A stretch of 64,000 nt of DNA from Simmondsia chinensis (Eukaryota > Streptophyta > Magnoliopsida > Caryophyllales > Simmondsiaceae). Positions within the stretch are counted from its first letter, which is position 1; each line of letters opens with the position of its first letter. This document shows positions 41,379 to 50,848 of the stretch, piece by piece. The DNA is taken from the NCBI GenBank assembly GCA_018398585.1, contig JAGTTD010000001.1, positions 27,411,438-27,475,437 on the forward strand. The letters run 5' to 3'. The notes under the pieces are model-generated. The model was not told the origin of the DNA. It saw only the letters and a list, made by a program, of their open reading frames with translations, and did not search any database. Position numbers and translations under genes: made by a program.

Positions 41379-42804
41379 TGTTTACACCCTATCTTTAATA
41401 GGGCCGGATGATGCTGTTTCTGAGTAAAGTGACAGGTGGTCGTAACGTGAGGTTCTCCTCGAGGGGAGTTAGGCCTTTAGGTATTATAGTAACAGCGTCT
41501 CGAGCTCAATTCTTAGAAAACATTATTACCCTAAATAAGGGTATCAGCCATTCGAGGCTCGAGATGGCTGAAGGGCGAAATAAGCTCGAGCTCAAGGGGC
41601 TTCTAGGAAAGATGCAAGAACGGTAGTTTCCAAGCTCAAGGAAGTTACTTGGAGCACAATTTTAGTTGCTTGGGCCTTAAGCTTAATTCAAGGGAATGTG
41701 GAGCTTCTAGAGGGAACTTCTACTAAAATTATGGACATAGGCATCAAGGATTTCCCTCCAAGACATGTTAGTGAAGAATAAGTGTGCGAATAAGAAGAGC
41801 TTAGTTGCTAGACGAGGGTGAAGTTGCCGTGAAATTAAGAGCAGCTATTATTTTCTTTTTCTTATAAATAAAGGTCTCTGCGTCAATCCAAAGGAGTACA
41901 CATACACTCAAGACCAACCTTCTTCATTTTTTTTACGACACACTTGTACTCTTTCTCTTAAGAGTAGCGTAACTTAGCTAAGCATAGCGTAACGTAGATC
42001 ATTGTTGTATTACTGGCTAGGTGTAGCATAATGTAGATCATTGTTGTACTTACATCCATAGTAATACAGTTCTTTGGCTTCAGGTATGACTTTCTAGTTT
42101 TAATCTGTTCCCAGAAAATCGACAAGTTGAGATTTGAGGCTTTAGTTTAAGTCGTTGATGGCCAAGGCTTGTTTCCTTGATTGTGTTGGTCTTAACACTA
42201 CTGTCACTATTTGATAAGTCAGGTAAACTTAGATTCATGCCATTGATTAGGGCTTTGTTAGCCAAGGCTTGTCCCTTGATTTCATTTGTCATAATCTAGT
42301 GACCTAAATACTGTTTGCTACACCTTAATCTTGTCAGACTTAAACTCATTCGAGTTATTATAAGTCAAGTGTGCCAGGCTTGAAAAGCTAATTGACTCTG
42401 GCTCGTAAGTGGACTGCTGAGCTCTTGCATTTTTCTCACCCAGTTCTTGACTTTTAAGTGTACGAGGAAAGGTGTCTCTGGGCCCTGCTGCATCAGTGTA
42501 ACTACCACTTGAGTTAGGTCCATATCCTTTAATTTTCTATCATAAAAAAATGTAAAAAATCTACAAAAATATGTAAAAAAGTCTTCTTAATTGAAGCGCA
42601 AGTAGAACCCATGGTATAACCGAAGTTAAATGCACCAATAAATCATAATCTTTTCTTGGAAAATGGTGAGTGGTTGGGATCAAAGATATGCCGTTTGTAA
42701 TTAGACTCACTCCCTAGTCGCGGGGAGTCCCTTTTGCGAGTTTGTTTTATTTTCACATTTATGGCAACCACACACACATCATTCGAAACAAATTAGAGCA
42801 AACA
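41379..42804 (+). repeat. Gypsy-C 3' LTR, complete
   Basis: 1426 bp from TGTTTACACCCT to GAGCAAACA, inverted ends TGTTT(A/G)C...GCAAACA. The best-defined copy of this LTR family. A duplicated block GGCCAAGGCTTGT occurs about 98 bp apart (42160 and 42258). Confidence 0.92.
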
Positions 42805-42825
42805 GGCGGTATGCTTAATTCTGGC

Positions 42826-43420
42826 ACAAGTGTGAACATTTTGAATACTATAGTCTTTCTTGAGCTTATGTATGATATGAAAGACCTTTGTGAGGCAAAA
42901 GCGATACTTAGTGTGAAAATCACTAGAACGCCTAAGGGATTTAACTCTTGACCATGTGGGAAAATACTTACAGAGTTTGGTCATTCCGATGATGTATTAT
43001 ATGACCCTACTGTTCACTTGAAAAAGGAGAAAGCGATATTATGTCACAAGTTGAATATACTGAAATGATTATTGGTGTTATATTTTAATGGACGAAACCC
43101 ATCCTAATATATCATATGTCATTAGTACATCTACTCTACATACCTTGATCCAAATGATGAGTATTGAGGTGCACTAATCAAATAGTTAAGTTACTAATGA
43201 AGTACGATGGATTAGTTATATGTTAAGGTAGATTCCCTATTGTGTTAAAGGGATATTGTGATGCTAGTTGGGTGTCTGTTATTAATGAGAACCATTCCAC
43301 TAATGGCTATGTGTTTAAGCTTATTAGTGGTGCCATATTATGGGATTCCCCCTCAAACCTGCACTATTGAATTGACCTTAGAGTTTAAGTTGGCAGGTAG
43401 AAAATTTTGAATGGCTTATG
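42826..43420 (+). pseudogene. Copia-D reverse transcriptase end and RNase H relic
   Basis: LELMYDMKDLCEAKAILSVK with ITRTPKGF (42850-42950) matches the copia motif FEMKDLGEAxxILGIKI. Later GYCDASWVSVINENHSTNGY and VFKLISGAILWDS (about 43255-43350) match the copia RNase H block with its Asp residues, followed by a degraded equivalent of the KQxxxxxSTxEAEY motif (43360-43400). Frames change several times and the Glu motif is lost. Confidence 0.75.
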
Positions 43421-44418
43421 AATGTAGTGTGAGATAGTCTATTGTGCGGATTTTGTGAGCACCCAAGAGCCTGTAGTGTTTGACCATAATCTCTTATGAT
43501 TATTACGGTTCCACCGATGTTCGCTAATCATTGCCAGCTTATGTGAGTTGATTATGGTGGAAAATATTATTGTGGTGATTGTCCAAATTCAGTGACGATT
43601 ACTTGATGATGCTAGCACATGGGCTTGAGAGTCCTATGACTGAGTGGGCTGCCTTAATTTGTTCAATAAAGGCACTTCATGGATTATGGTCAGTTGTAAA
43701 CTAACTATTGGTGATCCAGTTGAGTTGAAATATTAATGTTTTGCTCTTATGATGGAATGTGAAACTGATATTTCGCGGTATAGAATTGTTTTTCTAACTG
43801 TGTACTTAAGGTGGAGATGTGATTTATTGTGCTGCACTATTATTTTATGCTTCTTGTCATTAAACTTGGTAGGTAATGGAGCTAGTTGTTTAACAGCTTA
43901 TTGTAGATGCCTCATGTGGGGGTAAGAGCAACTTGTGATTGATGTTGGCAATGGCTAACTAAAGTACTACATTATTTGTGTCCAGTGCCGTAATGCCGTT
44001 TGTGAAGGTTGAGCTTGATGCTAACCTACCCATAGTCCTTGAAGGATGGTGTGGGCAATGCACATTTCATGGGTTTGGCAAGCAAAGGGCACGTTGCCTT
44101 AGCTTTGGTGTCGAGAGACACTCATGATCTCACTTTAGTTAGAAGTGAGAATACTTGGCAGATCCCCTTACTAAACTTTCTAAGAAGGCGGTATGTGATA
44201 TAGCAAAGAGAATGGGGATTAAGCCTGATTGTGCATCTTAATCTTGGTGGATACACGTCTCTAGAGTATTCTCAATGTTCAATGGCTCAAACGAAGCCAA
44301 GGTTGAGCAATTTGTAATTAAGCCACCCTAGCGCCTTCCGAGATAATGTTGCTGGTGGCTTAAATTTGTCAAATCTGCTAAGACGTCTTAGGTTGAGCTC
44401 TACACCCTTAACGTCGTT

Positions 44419-44660
44419 CATAGCCCGTTGTGGTGGTGTGGAGCAGCACACTCGATGGAGACATCGCTACAGCCATGACATAAGGATGATCTTGAGGCTC
44501 TTAATTTTTTCCATAGCCCGAAGTGCTTGTGCGATGTAGCGCACTTGATGGACTCACTGATCTGCCATGATGTTGAGGATGAGCTATATGCTCTTAATGC
44601 AGTCCATAGCCTATGATGGTCGTGTGGGGCAGCACACTTGATGGACTCAGTTACGGGACT
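44419..44660. repeat. 93-bp tandem repeat, about 2.6 units
   Basis: CATAGCCCG or CATAGCC starts at 44419, 44512 and 44605, exactly 93 bp apart. Each unit also has AGCACACT(C/T)GATGGA or a variant. Because 93 is a multiple of three, the minus-strand frame 44678-44418 reads a repeated 31-residue unit (SIKCAAPH..., SIKCATSH..., SIECAAPH...). Confidence 0.85.
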
Positions 44661-44998
44661 GTGGCAGTGGTAAAACATAATCTATTGAGAGTAAGGGCTT
44701 AGTCTCTAGAGCAATCCTGAGTACCCAAGTATTGGATCTGTTTTATTGAGAACGACCTCATATGTCCAGATTGCGGAGTGCGTTTCAACCCGAGAACCAC
44801 ATGAAGGAGATGTGTGTGCTCTTCATAATGACCGCTCATGGTTCAAGACTATGTTCACCATTGGATGGTTGTGGGACATGCATATTCCCTAGGTGTTGAT
44901 TCAAGTCCACAAGACATTGGTATTGTCAAATGTGGGTCTCATTGCTCGGTAACCTCATTTCTTTCATCCTTTCATCAAAATTGAATCATATGGGGAAT

Positions 44999-46173
44999 CG
45001 TTGGAATTTTGGGGTACTGTGCTTTAATTTTCCCTATCTTGTGTTTTGCCTCTATCCCATATAGGAAGAGAGTGAAGTGAAGACTAGTTTATATTTACCC
45101 TTCCCCTTATACTTGGTAAAGTCTTGACGGGCCTAGAGTGCGTTTGCGTGCCACACAAGCACGCATGCACATATGCCCTGCCCTGTTGAGCCGGCCGATG
45201 CATCACGGTGTGGTGCAAACTTTTTCTAACCTGGACCCTTATTTTTATGAACATTATATTTAACTTATCGTAAATGAACTCTAGGGGAGTTCTGGGACTA
45301 GTCTCGAGCTTGTGGGTCTGAGCTTAAGCTCAGGGTCTTCTTATGTCCAACCTTGAGGTTGTTATGCTTGAGAATTTGTCCGTTAGTCCAGGTTCGAGCT
45401 CGAGCACAGGTTTTGACTGCGTAACTGCCCACGTCTTTCCATAACCGTTTTTGCCTCAATTGTGACTGGATTTTTTGCTCTTCGATATCCGCAACTTTCC
45501 TAATTATAGACGGATTTATTGACCACAATCCTTAACTGATTCTTGCTTACACATTAAATATTTTTTGCCTATAAGTATCGTGCTTTGGAGCATTGTTCAA
45601 CACACAACACAGAAATACAAAACCTATGTTTTCTTTTCTCTTCCTCTCTGAAAGTCTCTCTATGTTCTTCTCTGCACTCTGGTTACTTAGCAAGTTGGGA
45701 TATACTCTAACCTATCATCCAAGAGTACACTCCTATATTGGTGCCATGTTAACCCTTGGGTTTGGACAGCCAGAGAACCCGTATGTACTGTAGCGGGGGC
45801 ATAAACGACTTAGGGTAGATGTGAACTCCTCGGTGTGGTAATTCCTCGGTTTGATTCCTTTCTCTGCCCTTTACTTATTCTTTCCTTCGTTTGACTATGT
45901 CTGTGGTTTAATTCACTTGCTCACTGGAGCTTGAGATTTGTGTCGATCAAGTCTAGGCACGTTTTTGTTCATCTTAAGCCCAACTCCTTGAGTATGAGCT
46001 TGATTCTGTAGAAGCTCTTAATTAACTACTACTTAGGACAAATCCACTCCTATACAGATTGGTTTTCAAGGTCAGTAAATTCCTCTCTTGAACTCGGTTT
46101 AAGCTATTCAAGTTCCTTTATCTTACTTGCATTCAGTTTTGGATATTTCATTGACCCCTATTGTTTTCCAACA
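44999..46173 (+). repeat. Copia-D 3' LTR
   Basis: 1175 bp from CGTTGGAATTTT to TTTTCCAACA (inverted ends), preceded by a polypurine-like stretch. A TATAAGTA box lies near 45571, a plausible LTR promoter. No second copy is in the window, so the outer end is inferred from the terminal inverted repeat. Confidence 0.7.
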
Positions 46174-46500
46174 AAAATATAACCGGTTATAAATATACAA
46201 TACTAAATTATAAATATATAATATACTTTTAGATAGATTATTTTAGAAATAAGGAATCATAATTATCAGATTAAATTTAAAAGTTTTTTAAGGGTAAGTT
46301 ACATATTAGTACCCTAAGGTTTGGTGAAATAATTTTTTAGTCCAAAAACTTTGTAAAATAGTTTTTTAGTCCAAAGGTTGGAGTGAAATAATATTTTAGT
46401 CTAACTGTCGTTAAATCTTTAATAGAAATTTATAAAATGACCAAAATACCTTTACTTAAAAATATTTTTACACTAAAAAAATGAAAAATGAATAAGAAAT
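46174..46500. other. A+T-rich DNA with about 30-bp repeats
   Basis: No gene. 46310-46400 has three units ending AAATAAT(T/A)TTTTAGTCC or similar (GTGAAATAATTTTTTAGTCC), a pattern found in many plant intergenic repeats. Confidence 0.5.
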
Positions 46501-46893
46501 CTCCTCTTCCTCGTTTCTCTCCTCCACTGTCGCCATCTTCGGAGGAGGTCGATGACTGATTCAAGTAATTCAGAATGGATCTTAGTCTCTCGGGAAGCTT
46601 GTTAATGGATTCTTGCAAAGTATTAAGGGAGATAGAGAAGAGAATTTTTAAGAGAGAAAGAGATGAATTTCGTTTAATTTGTCCAAAGATATCTACAATT
46701 ACAAGAGATATGACTATATATGAGTTCCCATTTTACACTTGCAACAACTACTTCCATCTAACATTTGAAAATATCCGAACTACTAATTTGGCACACAACA
46801 ACCAAACCCAACTATCCATGTGCCTGCCCATGTGTGTGCAGCTGCTTGTTCTAGCTAAACTTTAGCTTATGCACTCAATTAAGTATATCAACA
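46500..46893 (-). repeat. Chromovirus 3' LTR fragment
   Basis: The sense start TGTTGATATAC is at 46893, directly after the purine run TTTAGTAGGGGGT (46894-46906). A TATATA box lies near 46712-46718. The far end is uncertain. Confidence 0.6.
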
Positions 46894-46924
46894 ACCCCCT
46901 ACTAAATTAAACCCTTGACCTCAA

Positions 46925-48130
46925 GGGTTGAAGGAAGGAAACTTCTTCAAGAGATCGTACAAAAATTCCCAAGTAGCCTCTTCAACATCTTGGTATTGCC
47001 ATTTAACTAAGACTTTAGTAGTTGCAGGGTTGCCTCTTCTAACCATCTTTCTATCCAAAATTGCCTCAAGAATCTTAAGCAAGGGCATTCCATATGTATC
47101 TAAGACTTCAGTAAAAGAGCTAGGAGGAAGAGTGCCAAAGTAAGGTTTTAATTGGGAAACATGAAATTATCATGGATTTTAGATGTAGGAGGTAGATTAA
47201 GTTTATAAGCCACCTTCCCAACCTTGGCAAGCACACTATAGAGACCAAAGTACTTAGGGGATAGCTTCTGATTTTGTCTTTGAGCAAAGAAAATCTACCT
47301 ATATGGATGAAGTTTCAAGTAAACCTAAGCTCTTGCCTCGAAATTTCTATAGGTCTGCTTCTTGTTAACTGTTTGACCCATGCAGATTTGAACCCTGCCA
47401 ATGTGAAACTTAAGAACATTTATCATTTCTTCTCTATGAGCATGGCTTCTTTCCACTGCTTCTACATGTGTTTCACCAACTTAGTAGTGGAGGTGGTTGG
47501 CATAAAGAACTTCATATGAAGTAGTGTTTGTTGAAGTATGCCAAGTGGTGTTATACCACCATTTGGCTAAAGGTAGCCACTTAACCCAATGAATAGGATT
47601 AGTTCTACACATACTATGTAAACAGGGCTTTCTGTTAGCAACTTCAGATTGACCATCCGTTTAAGGATGATATGTCATGGCCAAGTGCGAATCTACTTCT
47701 TGAACAAAGAACAAAGCTTGCCAAAAGTGTATCCCTACCACTCATAATGGATTGACGCATCCCAGGTACCTTATATATGTTGTCCATATAAGCTTGAGCC
47801 ACAATAACAACGGAGTAAGGATAAGATAGAGCCACAAAATGCATATTTACTAAATCGATCACAGCTACTAACATCACATCTTTACCAAAAGACCTTGGCA
47901 AGCGTTCGATGAAATCCATGGTGACATCTGTCCATACTAAGTCAGAAAGTGGTAGCGGCAACGTGGGAGAGACAATGTTTTTGTGCTTATAAGTTTGACA
48001 TACCACACAAGCCTTCACATACTCTGCCATTGCTTTGTTCATAACCTTCCCATAAAAAGGGACTTAATTCTTTTCAATGTAGATCACGGCCTAAATGTCC
48101 TCCTGTAGGAGAAGAATGAAGCCGCTGTAA
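46925..48130 (-). pseudogene. Chromovirus integrase with C-terminal chromodomain
   Basis: Integrase core in frame 48042-47644: VKACVVCQTYKHKN (zinc-finger cysteines), LVWTDVTMDFIERLPRSFGK with the first Asp region, and a degraded SGRDTLLAS for the second Asp (SDRD in relatives). The C-terminal part at 47290-47180 reads [20 protein letters not shown] then [12 protein letters not shown]. The chromodomain at about 47070-46930 reads GMPLLKILEAILDRKMVRRG, KVLVKWQYQDVEEATWEFLY and LLKKFPSF; VLVKW and EATWE are its conserved marks. Such domains guide integration to particular chromatin. Stops and frameshifts (47150, 47550) make it inactive. Confidence 0.82.
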
Positions 48131-48906
48131 GATCTTGTTCTTGAGTTCCAGATTCCTCCTCGCCACTAACTTGGCCTTGCATTTCAACTGTCTAGCCAAT
48201 TAAACTTGGAAGCTTTTGTTCGTGCTTGCTGTAATCTCTAAACGATGGACTGTAATTTTGCATCTTGTTGCTAAGATAACTAAAGCAAAGCATACAAGTC
48301 AGACTCAATAGAAGATATGATCATACAATGAGTGAAAACATAGTACTCAATGAGTGAAAGTGCATTAGCAACTATGTTTTCCTTTTTATACTCAATGACG
48401 TAAGAAAATCCAATCAACTTTGAGAGCCAAAGTTGTTGAAAATGAGTATGAACCTTTTGCTCTAGTAGAAATCTAAAACGTTTCTAATATGTCTTGATAA
48501 CAAAGGTGTTGTTTAACAAATATTGCTGCCACTTTTTAACTGCATATACTACAAATAATAACTCCCTCTCATAAACTGAAAACATCTACTGTCGTGGATT
48601 GAGCACTTTACTAATATAAGCCAAAGGATGTCCTTCTGGAATAAAGGCTTTCCTATTGCCAATGATACTCGCATCTGTTTCAATGGTAAATGCCTTGTTA
48701 AAATCTGGTAAGGCTAGTGTAGTGTAGAACATAACCCATGCTTCAACTGCTCACAAGCAATTTCGGTAGTTTCTTGCAACTTCCACTCCTATTTCGTGAG
48801 AAGATCTGTTAGTGGTCTTGCTAGTGCCATAATATTTGATAAAGTGCCTGTAGTATCTTGTTAAACACAAGAAGCCCCTCAATTCCTTTAAGGTTGTAGG
48901 TACAGG
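48131..48906 (-). pseudogene. Chromovirus RNase H and reverse transcriptase end
   Basis: From right to left on the minus strand: LKELRGFLCLTRYYRHFIKY (about 48890-48830), the end of reverse transcriptase; then RNase H pieces, including a degraded first-Asp region near 48680, and KWQQYLLNNTFVIKT with LLEQKVHTHFQQLWLSKLIG (48530-48420), matching WxxYLLGxxFxIxTDQ and WLxKLxGF of gypsy elements. All pieces are broken by stops. The rest of reverse transcriptase, protease and gag were removed or displaced when the copia LTR inserted at 48907. Confidence 0.75.
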
Positions 48907-49400
48907 TATTGGAATTGGTGTCCTTGAAAATCCAATTAGTTAGTTTTAAATATTAAATAAATAAAATTATTTTATTCATTTATTATCTGATTATGTTTTA
49001 CATGTCAAACATGAGTCTGATTGTTTTCTAAACCGTTCCATGAGATGGTAGCAGTCGAAGATGACATGGTAGGTTCGGTTTAAGTGGTCAATGAGATTGA
49101 ACCATAGATAGACTTAGATCAAACTAGTGATATGTTGTCAAAGTATGTTCATAGTCAGTCATAAGTTTGGACAACCTATCTGATAAGACTATAATGTGAT
49201 GCTTTTGATGACTTCTCTTGGTCATGTGGATAGGGATCCAAGAGTATTATGTTGGTGTTGTCAATAAGATTGGAACACTGAGCAAGGCCACTTGAATTAT
49301 TTATTTCTTAACTGCTATCATAAATAATTAATTCTAGAAGATGATAACTCTAAATCCAGGAAACAGTCTGAACTTGTGAGCAGATTGTTCGTTGCTTTGA
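48907..49400 (+). repeat. Copia-B-family LTR fragment, 5' end
   Basis: TATTGGAATTGGTGTCC at the start and TTGGTCATGTGGATAGGGAT further on match the reverse complement of 22544-23040 and of the inner end of 27950-29958. It ends where the Gypsy-B LTR begins; the remainder lies beyond the window or is lost. Confidence 0.75.
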
Positions 49401-50789
49401 TGTGCTAAAACCCTAATTTCGAAGAGGATTGGGACGACGCCATTTTAAGGAAAGTGTCATGTGTTTAACATGTGAGGCTTCCCTCGAGGATAATTAAGCT
49501 TTTAGGTGCTGAGATAACAGCGTCTTGAGCCCAGCATCCATAGAGAGTTATTACCCCTAACAAGGGTATCAACCACTCGAGGCTCGATATGGTTAAGGGG
49601 TGAAGGGAGCTCAAGCTCAAGGGACTGCCAGAAAGGCTGCAAGACAGGTGGTTTCCAGGCTCGAGACAGTTACTTGGAGTGCAATCTCAGATACTTGGGC
49701 ACTAAGCTTAATCTAAGAGGACATGGGGTTTCTAGAAGGAACTTCAGCAAAGATTACGAATTTAGGCACAATTTCCCTCCAATTCTGGATTCAAGACACG
49801 TTCATTGAGGATTGGTGCTCAAAGAAGAAGCTTAGTGGCCAGACGTGGGTGAAGTTGCCATAGAAATAGGAGTAGTCATTAATTTTATTTTTCTATAATT
49901 AAAGGACTCTATGTCAGTCCAAAGTAGTACACACACTCATTACAAAACTTGTTCAAGTTTTCTTTTATGACACACTTATGCTTTTCCCTAGGAGTAGCGT
50001 AACTTAACAAGGCCTAGCATAACGTAGATATCTGTTGTACTTACTCCACATATAGTTTCTCGGGCTTCAAGTATGACTTTCCAGTTTTAATTTGTTCCCA
50101 CAAATCGACAAATTGAGATTTTAGGCTTTAGTTTAAGGCTTTGGCGGCTAAGGCTTGTTCCTTGATTGCGTTGGTCTTAACACTACTCTCACTGCTTAAT
50201 AAGTCAGGTGAACGTAGGTTCGTTCCATTGATTAGGGCTTTGACGGCCAAGGCTTGTCCCTTGATTGCGTTGGTCCTAATCCAGTGACTTGAATATGGTT
50301 TGCTCCACCTCAATCTTGTAAGACCTATACTCATTCAAGTTATTGTAAGTCAAGGATGCCAGGCTTAAGAACTTCATTAACTCGGGCTTGTGAGTGGATT
50401 GCTGAGCTCTTGACTTTGTCTCCACCACAATTCCTAACTTTTAAGTGTACGAGAAAAGGTGTCTATGGGCTCTGCTCTATCATCGTGACTGCCACTTGAG
50501 TTAGGTCCATATCCTTTACTTTCCTGTCAATAAATACATAAGAACCCATAAAAATATTTAACAAAGCCTTCTTAATTGAAGCATAAGCAGAACTCACGAT
50601 ATAACCGAAGTCAGATACACCAACATATCGCAACCTTTTCTCTGAAAATAGTGAGTGGTTGAGATCAAAGACATGCGGTTTCGTAATTAGGCTCACTCCC
50701 TATTCGCGATGAGTCCCTCTTATGCGTTTGTTTTATTTTCACACTTGCAGCGACTACACACACAGAACTTAAAACAAATAGAGCAAACA
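49401..50789 (+). repeat. Gypsy-B 5' LTR
   Basis: 1389 bp from TGTGCTAAAACCCT to GAGCAAACA. Same family as 41379-42804. The GCTAAGGCTTGTTCCTTGAT and GCCAAGGCTTGTCCCTTGAT repeats are present (50145, 50242). Confidence 0.88.
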
Positions 50790-50793
50790 CGCC

Positions 50794-50816
50794 TTTTGGC
50801 AACCATAGTGGGAGGC
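50794..50816 (+). other. Gypsy-B primer-site region
   Basis: TTTTGGCAACCATAGTGGGA follows the LTR end by 4 bases. Conserved with Gypsy-A, which supports a functional origin; the tRNA is not identified. Confidence 0.55.
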
Positions 50817-50848
50817 TTAAAACGCGGCTTCATTGTCTTTGGCACACC

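Larger units (their letters stand above)
33233..42804 (+). mobile_element. Gypsy-C, internally deleted Tat element
   Basis: Plus-strand Tat-type element. Present: truncated 5' LTR (33233-34185), protease remnant without active site, first RNase H, second archaeal-type RNase H, integrase, antisense PMD-like ORF, polypurine tract, complete 3' LTR. Missing relative to Gypsy-B: the 3' part of the 5' LTR, primer site, all of gag's main domain, the protease active site, and reverse transcriptase. The flanks (ATAGC left, GGCGG right) do not match, so one side has been rearranged or the ends are not original. Confidence 0.88.
42805..44998 (+). mobile_element. Copia-D remnant, 3' half
   Basis: Plus-strand Ty1/copia fragment joined directly to the Gypsy-C LTR; its 5' half is absent. 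It holds reverse transcriptase and RNase H relics, an untranslated 3' part with a 93-bp tandem repeat, and a polypurine-like AATCATATGGGGAATCG before the LTR at 44999. 43421-44418 contains no supportable gene. Confidence 0.7.
46500..48906 (-). mobile_element. Chromovirus fragment (gypsy-E)
   Basis: Minus-strand element with part of its 3' LTR (about 46500-46893), polypurine tract, integrase with chromodomain remnant, RNase H and the end of reverse transcriptase. It is cut at 48906 by a copia LTR. The chromodomain-like tail after integrase identifies it as a chromovirus. The left end of the LTR is not defined. Confidence 0.8.

Noticed and set aside
44419..44660. CRISPR-like array
   Set aside because: Only 2.6 units, the entire 93-bp unit is repeated rather than short repeats with unique spacers, and the DNA is plant nuclear.
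45593..45793. 66-codon hydrophobic frame that could be a signal peptide or membrane segment
   Set aside because: It lies within the Copia-D LTR downstream of its putative TATA box and has no second line of support.
46500..46640. Possible small host exon (Ser-rich, near TCCTCCACTGTCGCC)
   Set aside because: It lies next to or within the chromovirus LTR and the frames are short and without a domain.
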